A DNA stretch of 64,000 bases from JANMCE01 sp031360915 (GTDB lineage Bacteria; Actinomycetota; Acidimicrobiia; Acidimicrobiales; Ilumatobacteraceae). Position numbers and translations under genes: made by a program. Where the stretch lies: positions 1-64,000 of the forward strand of contig JANMCE010000350.1 in assembly GCA_031360915.1 (NCBI GenBank), given 5' to 3'. The notes under the pieces are model-generated. The model did no database searches. It saw only the letters and a program-made list of their open reading frames with translations, and was not told where the DNA came from. This document shows positions 9,405 to 19,500 of this stretch, piece by piece; the stretch's first letter is position 1; each line of letters begins with the position of its first letter.

Positions 9405-11114
9405 TCACCGGTCTTCCCAGTCCACCCACTCGACGGGCTCCTCCGCCAGGTAGGCCCTCACGGCCTCACCAATGGTCCGGTAGAAACGCTCATGCCCTAT
9501 CTGTTCGACCAATCCGGCCCGTTCAAGGATCTCTCGCACATGACCTTTGAGCTCCGCAAAGCCGAGGGTGATGCCGCGGCGCTGCAGTTCAACAACGAGA
9601 TCGTCCAGTGTCTCCGTGGCAGTTGAGTCGATATCGGTGATCGGCTCAGCGGTCACGATAACGCGACGCACGCCAGCGTTTGGATCCGCCGACCGCAGCA
9701 CCTCCCGACGGAAGGCGCCGACGTTGGCAAAGAACAGCGGTGCGTCGAAACGCAGGAGTACGAGCCCTGGGATCTGGCGGCCTTCCGGATGCCGGTCAAT
9801 GTCGTGGTAGCCCTTGAAACCGTCGACGCGTACCAGCGTGGTGATGTGGGGCCGCCACCCTTTGGCGAAGAAGGTTACCAACGAGACGGCGACAGCTATG
9901 AGTACGCCCCGAATGGCCCCGACTACGGCTACGCCAGCAAAGGCCACCAGGCCCTGGATCATTTCGGTCGGCCGGATGCGGGCCAGTCGGACCATCGGTC
10001 CAAGCTCGACGAGTCCGATTGCTGCTGCGATGACGATCCCTGCGAGTGCAGCGACGGGCAGATTGCGAAACACTCCAGGGGCACCGAGCAGCACTGCGCC
10101 AATCACGATCGCGGCCACTATCCCGGTGAGCTGCGTGCGAGCTCCGGAGGACTCAGCAACCGGTGTTCGTGAGGCCGAGGCGCTCACCGGAAACCCTTGG
10201 AATAATCCGCTGGCAATGTTGGCGAACCCGAGGGCAACGAGCTCGTCGTTCGGGTTGACGTCACTTCCGGTGCGACGAGCGAACGACTGTGACAACAGGC
10301 TGGTATCGGCAAACGCCACCAGCGCAACACCAAAGGCCGCGGTCACCAGATCCGTGGCAGCACGCAGGGTCAGCGCGGGCCACACCAGACGAGGAAGATG
10401 ACGGGGCAGATCCCCCACCATCGTCAGGCCTCGCTGCCGCAGACCAAACGCCGTGCTGGCGGCGATGGCGCCGATGACGGCCAGCAGAATTCCCGGCACC
10501 GTTGGTTTCCATCGTCGCATCAGCAGAACCAGAGCGAGGACGGCCACACCAACCGTGACCGATTCCCAGCGAACTGAGTGATGTAAGATGCCCTGGTCGA
10601 TATCACTGATCGTGTCGAACAGGGAGCCGGAACGGCTCGATACCCCCAGCAACTTCGGGATCTGACCAACCGCGACCGTCAAGGCGATGCCGGTCAGGTA
10701 TCCGTAGCGAACCGGCAGCGACAATAGGTCGGTGAGGAAACCGAGTCGGGCCACTCCCCCGATGACACACATGACACCGGCGAGTATCGCTAACGCGGAC
10801 GCAACCACAATGCGTCCACGCGGGTCGCTGCTCACGAACGGCAGCACCGCGGCGAGGATCAGTGGCGTGAGCGATGAGTCGGGCCCGAGGACCAGAACCC
10901 GAGACGGACCGAAGACGGCATAGGCGATGAGCGGCACACTTGCGGCGTACAGTCCGTAGACGGGGTCGAGCCCGGCAGCCTGCGCGTAGGCCATGCCAGC
11001 CGGAATCAACAGCGCGCTGAGCGCCACGCCAGCCTGTACGTCGTGCCGGAGCAGTTCCCTGCGGTAATGCCGAAGCATCCGCCAGCCGGGCGGCCACGAC
11101 CTCGGTTGGTTCAC
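9405..11114 (-). CDS. SulP-family anion transporter with C-terminal STAS domain
   Basis: A 569-residue membrane protein. The N-terminus has GVALSALLIPAGMAYAQAAG followed by LDPVYGLYAA, the SulP signature, then about a dozen hydrophobic segments to residue 400. A STAS domain (about 430-555) carries ITDIDSTATETLDDLV. Characterised relatives move sulfate, bicarbonate or dicarboxylates; the substrate here is not determinable. It lies 46 bases downstream of the BON protein on the same strand and may be co-transcribed. Confidence 0.9.
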   Translation of the reverse strand: MNQPRSWPPGWRMLRHYRRELLRHDVQAGVALSALLIPAGMAYAQAAGLDPVYGLYAASVPLIAYAVFGPSRVLVLGPDSSLTPLILAAVLPFVSSDPRGRIVVASALAILAGVMCVIGGVARLGFLTDLLSLPVRYGYLTGIALTVAVGQIPKLLGVSSRSGSLFDTISDIDQGILHHSVRWESVTVGVAVLALVLLMRRWKPTVPGILLAVIGAIAASTAFGLRQRGLTMVGDLPRHLPRLVWPALTLRAATDLVTAAFGVALVAFADTSLLSQSFARRTGSDVNPNDELVALGFANIASGLFQGFPVSASASRTPVAESSGARTQLTGIVAAIVIGAVLLGAPGVFRNLPVAALAGIVIAAAIGLVELGPMVRLARIRPTEMIQGLVAFAGVAVVGAIRGVLIAVAVSLVTFFAKGWRPHITTLVRVDGFKGYHDIDRHPEGRQIPGLVLLRFDAPLFFANVGAFRREVLRSADPNAGVRRVIVTAEPITDIDSTATETLDDLVVELQRRGITLGFAELKGHVREILERAGLVEQIGHERFYRTIGEAVRAYLAEEPVEWVDWEDR

Positions 11115-11160
11115 TCCCGAAGTCTACGTTCGACCCCGACACGGACCGTCGAACGACAGA

Positions 11161-11820
11161 TCAGTACCCGATGGTGATGTCATTCCTGACCTCTTGAACG
11201 CCCGGTGCGCCCCACGCGGCCCGCGCAATCTCCTCTCGCTCGGACCACGAGCGAACCTTCCCGGTGAGCGTGACCGTTCCTCCGTCGGTCGTGACGGCAA
11301 CGTGCTTCGCGTCGATGTCGGCATTGCGATGCAGGGCAGCCACAATCTTGCTCTTCACTTGTTTGGGCTGTGCCGGGTTGCGGACGCCCACCTGGTTGAC
11401 TACGCCGAGCACTCCACGCAGATTGCTGACACCGTGCACCGCCGCTTCTCGCTGGTACTGAAACGGGACCTGGCCTTCCAGCGTTACGTGACCTCCGCGC
11501 ACAATCACTTTGACCGCACCCCTCGGCACGTTGGGATTCCACTCGAGCACCATCTCCGCGGTCTGTGCGATGTCGACATCGGTTGGCGATCCGGGAGCAC
11601 GCACCGCGAGATTGTTCGCTACGCCTCCGACACCTCGAACCCGCAGGGCAGCACGTTCGGCATTTCGCTTCTCGATGTAGCTACACACCGTTCCGGACAG
11701 GGCGATGACGTCACCGTCAGCCGCAACCGCGATCGTGTGAATATCAACTCTCGGGTCGTCGGACAACTCCTCGATCACATCATCGAGAAGCGTCTTTTCC
11801 TTGGTACTGAGCGCAGTCAT
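11161..11820 (-). CDS. Triple BON-domain protein
   Basis: A 219-residue soluble protein from ATG 11820 (AGGAGG site 6 bases upstream). It holds three BON modules, at about residues 8-75, 80-148 and 150-218, each with the 'V---G-V-L-G-V' pattern: DVIALSGTVCSYIEKRNAE, HVTLEGQVPFQYQREAAV and TVTLTGKVRSWSEREEIA. There is no signal peptide, so it is probably cytoplasmic. BON proteins of this arrangement are stress-associated in actinobacteria, with proposed ligand or membrane binding. It may form an operon with the SulP transporter. Confidence 0.85.
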   Translation of the reverse strand: MTALSTKEKTLLDDVIEELSDDPRVDIHTIAVAADGDVIALSGTVCSYIEKRNAERAALRVRGVGGVANNLAVRAPGSPTDVDIAQTAEMVLEWNPNVPRGAVKVIVRGGHVTLEGQVPFQYQREAAVHGVSNLRGVLGVVNQVGVRNPAQPKQVKSKIVAALHRNADIDAKHVAVTTDGGTVTLTGKVRSWSEREEIARAAWGAPGVQEVRNDITIGY

Positions 11821-12001
11821 CGGGTTCCTCCTGAGAACGAATGTTGTCCTAGGTTCACCGTAAACCGATGCACTCGGCCGGCTCAGAGGCGAGCGCCCCG
11901 AGCAGTTCGGACGAGTGGCCACTGGCGGCAGGACCAACGGCCCTGGCAAGCGGCTCGCCCGAGCGCGGTAATAGAGACACCACTCTGACGGAGGAATCAC
12001 C

Positions 12002-12433
12002 ATGATCGAAGTCCACGCTGATGCTGTTGTCGAGCAGCTGGGCGAGCCCGAATGCGAATCACTCCTCGCCATCACCAACTTCGGGCGAATCGGTTTCTGC
12101 GATGAGCACGGACCAATGATCCTGCCGGTCAACTACGTCATCGTGGAGGGCGAGATTGTCTTTCGAACCGATGCAACAACGGTCCTCGCGAACGTTTCGA
12201 TGAAGTCAGTGGCCTTCGAGATCGACGGTTGGGAGAGCGCATCGGTTGCGTGGAGCGTCGTCGCGCGCGGCCACGCGCTCGAGGTGACCCGCGCGCTCGG
12301 TGCGCAGTATGACGACCTCCGTTCTGCGCACATTCCGGTATTCGCCCCCGGCGAAAAATCCCACTGGTTCGCGATGGACGTGGAAAGCATCAGTGGTCGG
12401 CGTATCACCACCGAGGTAACCGCCGTCGGGTGA
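12002..12433 (+). CDS. Pyridoxamine 5'-phosphate oxidase-like flavin-binding protein
   Basis: A 143-residue split-barrel protein. The ATG has GGAGGAAT upstream. LLAITNFGRIGFCDEHGPMI and LPVNYVIVEGEIVFRTDA form the PPOX-type flavin-nucleotide-binding barrel. VAFEIDGWESASVAWSVVAR, then the C-terminal HWFAMDVESISGRRI, complete the family pattern. Similar proteins occur in DosR-type dormancy regulons. It probably binds FMN or F420; the substrate is unknown. It converges on the AI-2E gene with only 6 bases between stops. Confidence 0.82.
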   Translation: MIEVHADAVVEQLGEPECESLLAITNFGRIGFCDEHGPMILPVNYVIVEGEIVFRTDATTVLANVSMKSVAFEIDGWESASVAWSVVARGHALEVTRALGAQYDDLRSAHIPVFAPGEKSHWFAMDVESISGRRITTEVTAVG

Positions 12434-12439
12434 GGGGGG

Positions 12440-13705
12440 TTATTTTCGATGCAGGAGCGAGCGCAGCCGAGATGCGGGTGCCGGGGCTGAGGACCGACGT
12501 TCCGGTTTCGTAACGATTAACAACTCGTCCCGTGTGCTCGGCCGATGGAGCCACATTTCCTTGATGATCACGGTCGCTGCACCGGCCATCGGAACAGCCA
12601 GTATCGCGCCAACGAACCCAAACAGCTCCACGCCGATGAGCACGCTCAAGAGCACAACCAGTGGGTTCACACGAACGGTGCGAGACATGATTACCGTCTG
12701 CAAGACGCTGTTTTCGAACTGCTGATACAGGGCGAAGAAGACAAGCGCGATGATCCCAGCCGTCGGGCTCACGAAGAAGGCGGCGATCACCGCGGCAATT
12801 GCCCCGAGGGTTGCCCCCACCAGCGGAATCAGGTCAGCAAACGCAACCCAGAGTGCGAGGATGAGCGGGCTTGGGACGCGAAGGATTGCCAAGACCGCGA
12901 AGGCGGACACTCCGGCACAGCCGCTGATGAGCAGGTTTCCGCTCATGTACCCGCTGACGGCTGATGCTGCGTCGCGCCCAACGTGCCTCATCAAGGCCCG
13001 ATGCCGTAGAGGCATCATGCGAAGGCTCGCACGACTCAATAACGTCGATTGGCTGAGCATGAGACAGGTCGTGACAGCGACCGTCACTACAGCCAGCAAG
13101 GACTGCACTACCGAGCCGAGATAACCGGGCGCCGCATCCTCAATGGATTTGGCGCTGCTGATAAGCGACGCCTCGTTCTGCTGAACAATCCGTTGAAGAC
13201 CAAGTCGCGCCAGCAGTCTTCCGACCTGCCCCTGACCGGCAGATGCCTGTTGAACAGTTCCCGGCAAGTCGGTGACAATGTCAACAAGTTGTCGTCGCAG
13301 GGGTACGACGAAGAGAGCCATAAGGCCGGCGATAAAGGCGGTGGTCAGCAGCACTACTACAGCGACCGCAAGGCCTCGACGAACGCGAAACCGGTGCTGG
13401 AACCAACCTACCGGGCGGGCCAGAACCAGGGCGAAGAAACCAGCTACGAGCACCCAAACAATGACACGGGAAGACAGATACACCACGGCTAGGGCCAAGG
13501 CCGCCACGATGACAAGCCCAATCGTGGCGACGATTGTTCGCCACGGAACATCGGCCCAAGTCTGCGTCGCGTGGCGCTTTGCGCCGTCTTCATCTGCGAG
13601 ATCACTTCTGGCCTCGCCGATCCCGCGCGCCGCCCCCGCCCCGAGTAATGTGGGCAGCAGCAGGTCACTCGTGTGCTTCTCGCGGGATTCAGAATGACCG
13701 GACAC
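12440..13705 (-). CDS. AI-2E/PerM-family transporter, paralogue 1
   Basis: A 421-residue polytopic membrane protein. A polar N-terminus of about 60 residues precedes the first helix pair (IVATIGLVIVAALALAVVYL). The family signature DLIPLVGATLGAIAAVIAAF and the C-terminal FGFVGAILAVPMAGAATVII are clear. I place the start at GTG 13705, not an upstream GTG. From there it begins SGHSE like its paralogue at 41165-42430, both proteins have exactly 421 residues, and the start lies 9 bases after a SigF-type -10. Function in this family ranges from autoinducer export to Na+/H+ antiport and is unknown here. Confidence 0.87.
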   Translation of the reverse strand: MSGHSESREKHTSDLLLPTLLGAGAARGIGEARSDLADEDGAKRHATQTWADVPWRTIVATIGLVIVAALALAVVYLSSRVIVWVLVAGFFALVLARPVGWFQHRFRVRRGLAVAVVVLLTTAFIAGLMALFVVPLRRQLVDIVTDLPGTVQQASAGQGQVGRLLARLGLQRIVQQNEASLISSAKSIEDAAPGYLGSVVQSLLAVVTVAVTTCLMLSQSTLLSRASLRMMPLRHRALMRHVGRDAASAVSGYMSGNLLISGCAGVSAFAVLAILRVPSPLILALWVAFADLIPLVGATLGAIAAVIAAFFVSPTAGIIALVFFALYQQFENSVLQTVIMSRTVRVNPLVVLLSVLIGVELFGFVGAILAVPMAGAATVIIKEMWLHRPSTRDELLIVTKPERRSSAPAPASRLRSLLHRK

Positions 13706-13714
13706 CCACACCCC

Positions 13715-13740
13715 TTACCCTCAGACCGAAGAATAAAATC
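13715..13740 (-). promoter_or_regulatory. SigF-type promoter of AI-2E paralogue 1
   Basis: GATT, 16 bases, GGGTAA. One mismatch to GTTT in the -35. The GTG start is 9 bases beyond the -10, which predicts a leaderless transcript. Confidence 0.62.
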
Positions 13741-13845
13741 GTTCAAACGTCTCGGCAAACGGGATACTAGCGAGCGTGGGCGATCGTTCGTTTGTGGAGG
13801 GTCAGGAGTCGTGGGTTGGGCCATCGCACTTCACAAAGGTGCTGG

Positions 13846-14181
13846 CTATTCCGCCAACGCGTAGTGGTGCTCGAGTTCACGTTCTTTCATCGGTGAAAGG
13901 ACGTGATCGCGAGCGGCCTTTGGCGAGTGCAAGATTGTGTGCCTGTCGTAAGGCACAACGACCGCTCCGCTCTCGCTCATGTACGTCTTGGCGACGAGCG
14001 GCACGTAGTGCGTCGACTTCATGAAGCCAGTGTCAACGACGCCCCATCGAGGCTGCTCGGTGCGATGGTCATAGACGATGTCGGTGATCTTGCCGACTGC
14101 TACGCCATTCTCGTCGACGACTTCATGACCGCGGAAATGCGTGTCGTCCGGTAGTTCAAATGGTACTGATTGGTCCGTCAT
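13846..14181 (-). CDS. PRC-barrel domain protein
   Basis: A 111-residue protein from the ATG at 14181, with GGAGGT upstream. The PRC-barrel occupies residues 10-80: DTHFRGHEVVDENGVAVGKI followed by TDIVYDHRTEQPRWGVVDTG. A short hydrophilic tail follows (ARDHVLSPMKERELEHHYAL). PRC-barrels bind protein partners, for example in RNA processing and photosynthetic complexes. Stand-alone short versions recur in actinobacterial stress loci. No SigF-type site was found upstream. Confidence 0.8.
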   Translation of the reverse strand: MTDQSVPFELPDDTHFRGHEVVDENGVAVGKITDIVYDHRTEQPRWGVVDTGFMKSTHYVPLVAKTYMSESGAVVVPYDRHTILHSPKAARDHVLSPMKERELEHHYALAE

Positions 14182-14491
14182 AGTGACCTCCAAAGTGGTC
14201 AGTGATACGCCTGTCGCCGCATGCGCGCCCAACAGGCTGTGGATTGAAGGTGGTTTGTGCCCGGTCGGTTACCGGACGTCAAGCACGTCAGTGGATAGCG
14301 GGCCGTGACCAGCAGACGGGCAACATGGAACTGTCGAGCATCTGACCTCCTCATCGTCGTTACAGGGTCAAATAATTGCCCAGCACCGAGACTTCACCAA
14401 GCACTCTACCAGCGCGTCACTTCGAGTTCACGTGAAATCGGAAAGGTGATCAGCCATATTCGAACCGGCACCCTATTAGTTCCGGCTGTGG
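14182..14491. other. 310-base intergenic region
   Basis: No supportable gene. It contains a perfect 10-base palindrome TTCACGTGAA at 14427-14436. Otherwise I see nothing. Confidence 0.4.
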
Positions 14492-15850
14492 TCAATGCTC
14501 GTCCCGGGTGTCGCGTGGCATGGTCAGGGTGAAACGGGCGCCGCCGAGCGGCGCGTCGTCGACGTCGACATGGCCGCGATGTCGCCGAGCGATGGCGGCC
14601 ACGATGGCGAGGCCCAGACCGGCGCCGCCGTCGGTGCGGGCTTCGTCGAGTCGAGTGAACCGCTCGAAAATCGCAGCCCGGTCTTTCGGTCGGATGCCGG
14701 CACCGTCGTCATCGACCACCACCTGAGATTGGCCGTCGGTGGTTGATGTTGCGATCGCCACCGTCGTTGAGGCGTGGCGGCTGGCGTTGTCGAGCAGGTT
14801 CCGCACCGCCCGGTCGATCTCGTGGGCATCACCGATGACCCGAGCCGCAGTGACTCCAGTGGTGTCAACGGTCAAGGTGGTCCGGGCGCGGAGGTCGAGG
14901 ACCGCTCTGAGTGCGATGTCGTCGAGATCGACCTCGTCCTGGGCGGCTACTGCGTCGTGAGACGTACGAGCGAGGTAGAGGAGGTCATGGAGGAGTCGAT
15001 AAAGGTCGATGGAGTCTTCGTGCACTCGGCGCAGCGTCGCCTGCGACGGTTCCCGGTCGGGGTGGGCGATGGCAACCTCGAGGTCGGTCATCATTCGAGT
15101 TAGTGGCGTGCGCAACTCATGCGACGCGTCGTCGACGAACTGCTGCTGACGGATGCTCGCCGATTCGACCCGGTCCAGCATGCCGTTCATCGTGCGGGCG
15201 AGTTCGGCGATTTCGTCGTCGATGTCGGGCACCGGCACCCGACGGTGCAGCCCACCCCCGTCGATGTCGCGCACCTGGTTTCGTATTGCTGCGACAGGGC
15301 GCAGCGTCCTACCGGTCAACCACCAGGCGAGAACGCCGAGGATGAGCGCCAGGATTGGCGATACCACGCCCAATGTGACAATGAGCGTGTGCACGCTCGC
15401 GGCGACGTCATCGACGTTCTTGCCGATCACGAGCACCCGGGTTTGTTGCCCGGTCGTTGCCGGTCGGACGAGCACACGGTACCGGCCACCGGCCGGACGA
15501 TCGATTCGTCTCGTCGTGATGTGCGCAACGCGAAGGTCGTCGGGTTGCAGCCGCACCGCCGGCGAGCCGCGTACGTTGTCGGACGTCGCCACCAGCAGTC
15601 CGGTCTGGTCGAAGAGCTGGACGAAGGAGTCTTCCGGATCGCCCTCGGCTGGCAACAGGGCGTTGATGTCGCTGATCGGCTCGAGGTTGTCGGCTCGCTG
15701 ACGGAGGGTTTCATCGATTCCGGCGATCAGCTCCTGGCGTTGGATAGCGATGATGCTGAAGGACGCCACCAACAGCATCAGCATCATCATTGCGGTGGCT
15801 GCGCCCGTGAGGCGGGTCCGGATCGTCGGTCGTGGGCGCGTGAGCCTCAT
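14492..15850 (-). CDS. Sensor histidine kinase (HAMP, HisKA, HATPase)
   Basis: A 452-residue kinase. One TM helix is at residues 12-35 and a second at about 150-172, with an extracytoplasmic sensor of about 115 residues between them. HAMP follows, then the H-box DDASHELRTPLTRMMTD. The ATP-binding domain has N-box RNLLDNASRHA, G1 VDDDGAGIRP, F-box IFERFTRLDEAR and G2 GGAGLGLAIVAAIARRH. It begins 3 bases after its response regulator and is the last gene of the minus-strand operon that encodes an ABC exporter and a lipoprotein, so it probably controls or monitors that exporter (inference). Confidence 0.92.
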   Translation of the reverse strand: MRLTRPRPTIRTRLTGAATAMMMLMLLVASFSIIAIQRQELIAGIDETLRQRADNLEPISDINALLPAEGDPEDSFVQLFDQTGLLVATSDNVRGSPAVRLQPDDLRVAHITTRRIDRPAGGRYRVLVRPATTGQQTRVLVIGKNVDDVAASVHTLIVTLGVVSPILALILGVLAWWLTGRTLRPVAAIRNQVRDIDGGGLHRRVPVPDIDDEIAELARTMNGMLDRVESASIRQQQFVDDASHELRTPLTRMMTDLEVAIAHPDREPSQATLRRVHEDSIDLYRLLHDLLYLARTSHDAVAAQDEVDLDDIALRAVLDLRARTTLTVDTTGVTAARVIGDAHEIDRAVRNLLDNASRHASTTVAIATSTTDGQSQVVVDDDGAGIRPKDRAAIFERFTRLDEARTDGGAGLGLAIVAAIARRHRGHVDVDDAPLGGARFTLTMPRDTRDEH

Positions 15851-15853
15851 AGG

Positions 15854-16528
15854 TCAGGTGCCGTCCGCCAGCCGATAGCCAGCGCCACGAACGGTCTCGA
15901 TGATCGCAGTGGGGAACGGCTCGTCGATCTTGCGGCGAAGGCGGCCAATGTAGACCTCGACGATGTTGGGGTCGCCGTCAAAGTCATAGTCCCAGACGCC
16001 GTCGAGGATCTCGAACTTCGCCATTACCGTGCCGGCGCGGCGGGCGAGAAACTCGAGAACCGAGAACTCGCGGCTGGTGAGCGAGATCTCTTGGCCGGCT
16101 CGGTGGCATCGTCGGCGAGTGCTGTCGACGGCCAGGTCGCCTACGGTCATCGGCACGGGGGCCGAGTTGACAGAGCGGCGCAGCAGGGCGCGGGCGTGGG
16201 AAACGAGAACGGGGAACGAGAATGGCTTGGTCAGATAGGCATCGGCACCAGTGTCGAGCGCCTCGGTCTGATCGAACTCGCCGTCCTTTGCCGTCAGAAT
16301 GAGAATCGGTGTCCAGATGCCGGCCTCGCGAAGCTCGCGACACATCTCGAACCCGTTCTTTCCTGGCAGCAGCAGGTCCAGGATCAACAGGTCGTAACCT
16401 TGCTCAGAGGCGCGCCACATGCCGTCGAGCCCATCGAGCGCAACATCGACGGTGAATCCCTCGGCTTCGAGCCCGCGACGCACCGCCGCCGCGATCTTTT
16501 TGTCATCCTCGACGATCAGAATCTTCAT
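15854..16528 (-). CDS. OmpR/PhoB-family response regulator
   Basis: A 224-residue protein from the ATG at 16528. The receiver domain (1-120) has the acidic pair in VEDDKK, phospho-acceptor Asp in LILDLLLPGKNGFEM, Thr/Ser site LILTAKD and Lys in YLTKPFSFP. A winged-helix DNA-binding domain (130-222) includes LTSREFSVLEFLARRAGTVM and ends GAGYRLADGT. It sits 19 bases downstream of the permease gene and 3 bases before its kinase. Confidence 0.92.
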   Translation of the reverse strand: MKILIVEDDKKIAAAVRRGLEAEGFTVDVALDGLDGMWRASEQGYDLLILDLLLPGKNGFEMCRELREAGIWTPILILTAKDGEFDQTEALDTGADAYLTKPFSFPVLVSHARALLRRSVNSAPVPMTVGDLAVDSTRRRCHRAGQEISLTSREFSVLEFLARRAGTVMAKFEILDGVWDYDFDGDPNIVEVYIGRLRRKIDEPFPTAIIETVRGAGYRLADGT

Positions 16529-16547
16529 CTTGTGTTCTCTCGGCCTC

Positions 16548-19500
16548 TCATTCGTCTCGGAGCAGCTCGGTTGCCCGCAAGCGGTTAACCAAAGAGGTCG
16601 CGACCAGCGAGGACACCACCGTAGCGACAAAGACCAACCCGATCAGCGTCACAATCGGCCCGATGGTGAACGTCAACGGCGGGGCAAGGACGAAAAGGGA
16701 CCGAAGCACGTTCACGAAATAGAAGGCCATGGCGGTGCCGACGATCACGCCGCAGACGGCACCTCCGACGGCGACCGTGGCCGCTTCGGCAACGACGAGG
16801 TAGCGGATCGATCGCGGCGGCATGCCCTGGGCCCGGAGCGTGACGTACTCACGTCGGCGCTGCAGCAGAAGGCCGAACACGAAGATGGCAATGGCGACGA
16901 TACTCATGGCGAGGGCGTAACCCGAGTCGAGCTGGAGCAGACCTTGAATATTCAGCGCCGCAAGGCTCGACTGGTCCTTGGCCAACGCTGCGGCCCGCGT
17001 CTCGATCTGGATGGCTCCGCCGGCGCCCGGACCGTGTTGCAGCGCCACCACAGCGCGGGCGAGACCGGCGTCCGACCGGTCGACAGTGCGCACCAGATAG
17101 AAGTTCGCGTCGCTTGTTGGCACGGTCGCTTTGTGGCGGGTGATGTTCATCAGCGCATCGGCACCATCGGGAAAGCCGGGCAGGCGATCGAAGAGACCGA
17201 CCAGATGAAGCTCGGTCTCGGTTTGTGCATCGGTCCCTCTCGCCAGCAGGACGCGGATCGGGTCACCGACGCCCGCTCGAAGGAAGTCGGCCATGGCGCT
17301 GCTCAGCAGGATGGCGGCTGGGTCGTCTCGGAGGAGATCAAGGGCGCCAGATGCCGATCCCGCCGGGAAGTGCCCGTCGATCAGTGGCGCGACCTTGGCG
17401 AAACTGGTGGGGTCGATGGCCGCAAGGCTGGAGAGTTCTTCGGTGCGGCGACTGCGCAGCACGACGTTGTGGACGCCGTACACGATTGGGGTGACCGCGT
17501 CGACACCGTCCACCGTGAGCCCGGCTGCGTCGACGGCGCGAAGGGCCGGGTCGCTCGTCGGCTTGGGCGAGACACGAAGGTCGGAGCCGACCACATAGCG
17601 GGCATCGGCAGCTTTGGCAGTGTTGTAGGAGGTGGTCAACAACGAAAGGCTTGTGCCGAGGGCGACGATGAGGGCGACGACAACGACCCCATCGGAGACG
17701 GCCCAGGATCGACGGCGGATACTCAGGCGGTACAGGGTGCGCAGCGGCCGGCCGAAGCTGGTCGGAGCGTTGGAGCGTCGGGCGCGCAGGAGCCGGCCGA
17801 AACCGCGAGACGCAAGCAGGATACCGGTAATCCACGCGGCAATCGGCAGCATAAGCAGAGCGAGGGGCAGCTTGGTCGCCCGCCCGGAGTACACCGATCC
17901 GGGCGTCCCGTCGAACGCCGAGGTCTTGATCGCCACCGCGGTTCCCACCCCGAGGAGAACCAGGCCGACCACATCAAGATGGAGCCGCCGCCACACGGGC
18001 GCCTTCGGGGCCAGCCCGGCCGTGTCCGCATTCATCCCACGATCGATGGACCGGCGCCCCATGAGGTAGAGCGCAGCCCCAGTGGACAATAGGCCGCCCA
18101 CGGTGCCAATGAGGCCCGACACCACCAGACTTCGGGTCGTCGCCTGCGTCAGCGTCGCATGGCCGAGCACTACTACGGCCGAGAGGTAGCCGAGCGCCAC
18201 ACCGGCGAGGGAGCCGGCAATGGTGATCGCTCCCACCCTGCACCCGAGCATCGCAAGGAGATGGCGGCGACTGGCTCCCCGGACCCGCAATGTCGCCTGT
18301 TCCTTTCGTTGAGCTACCGCGAGTACGGAGCCGGCGTATGAGGCCAGCATGGCGGCCAGTAGTGCGCCCGGGACGCCGAGGAAAATGAACATACGTTTGC
18401 CCAACCCGGCATCGTCGCGGGCGACGGCAAGGGTGTTCGAGATGTTGTCAATGAGATAGTCCTGGTGGCTGGCGACCGCCGTGACTGCGAGGGCAATTGC
18501 CCGAGTTTCGCCCAGGGCCGCGCCCGGCTCGACGTTCAACAGGTCGCGTCGTACGCCGACATCCACCTCATTGACCGGCGGATTTCTCAGCGGCTGGCCA
18601 CGCGTCGTCGCGGTCCGCTCGAACGCCGGCACCACCCTGTCACCAAAGGTGCTTGGGTCGAGGATCACACTGTTGGAGACGTAGGCGAACGTCTCGAAGT
18701 CGGCCCCCTTGCGACTGGCGAACAAGACGCGAGCTCGGCTGAGGTCGACGGTGCCGCTCACGCGCACGGAGAACGAACTGGCATCGGGAAGCGCAATCGT
18801 TACCGAATCACCGATCGCGATACCAAGCGCCGCGGCGGCCTCGGCACTGATCAAGGCCTGGTCCGGCTGCTGGGTCCCCTGCACGACTTCGATCGTGGTG
18901 TCCCGCTCGGTATAGCTGGGCCGGAAGCCGAACACTCGAACCGGGCCTTGCGCCACCCGGGTGCCACTCACGAGCGAGCGCGGGGCAAGATCTGCGAACG
19001 ACAAAGGCTCGGCGAACTCGATGCCCGGCAGAGCTTTGATGTCGTTGGCCAGATCGGCGGCTGACCTCGGCCGGGCACCGTTCGCCTCTGTGGGCGTCAA
19101 CGACTCACGGGTCGAGAACGACGATCGCACCGTTGTCGACGCGAGGTCCACAGCCGTGGTTGCCGCAGCCGTGTACTCAATCGTTCGTGTCTCACCGGCT
19201 GTCAGCGTGCCGAGGTTGTGACCGACTCGTGCCGGTCCGACCGCGAACGGGTTTTCCTGTGCTCCACCGGCCATCGATGACCCGTCGATCATCGCGGAGC
19301 GGGCGAGATAAGAAAGGCTTGTCGGCGGTACCGAGCGTACAACGACCTCGTTGGTCGGCAGTTTCCCGATGTTGCGGACCTGGAGCGAGACCCGCACGGT
19401 GTCGCCGCCCAGTAGCTGGCCTTCGCGGTCCAAACGCTGTGTGAGTTCGATGTTGCTGCCGAGCGGGAGGGTGACGACCCGTTGCATATCGATGGCCAGT

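Noticed and set aside
15119..16588. 489-codon plus-strand frame opposite the two-component genes
   Set aside because: No recognisable protein features. The opposite strand encodes clear HK and RR motifs.
16419..18092. Long plus-strand open frame opposite the large permease
   Set aside because: Composition is low-complexity (G, R, D, H) with no domains. It is a shadow of the GC-rich permease gene.
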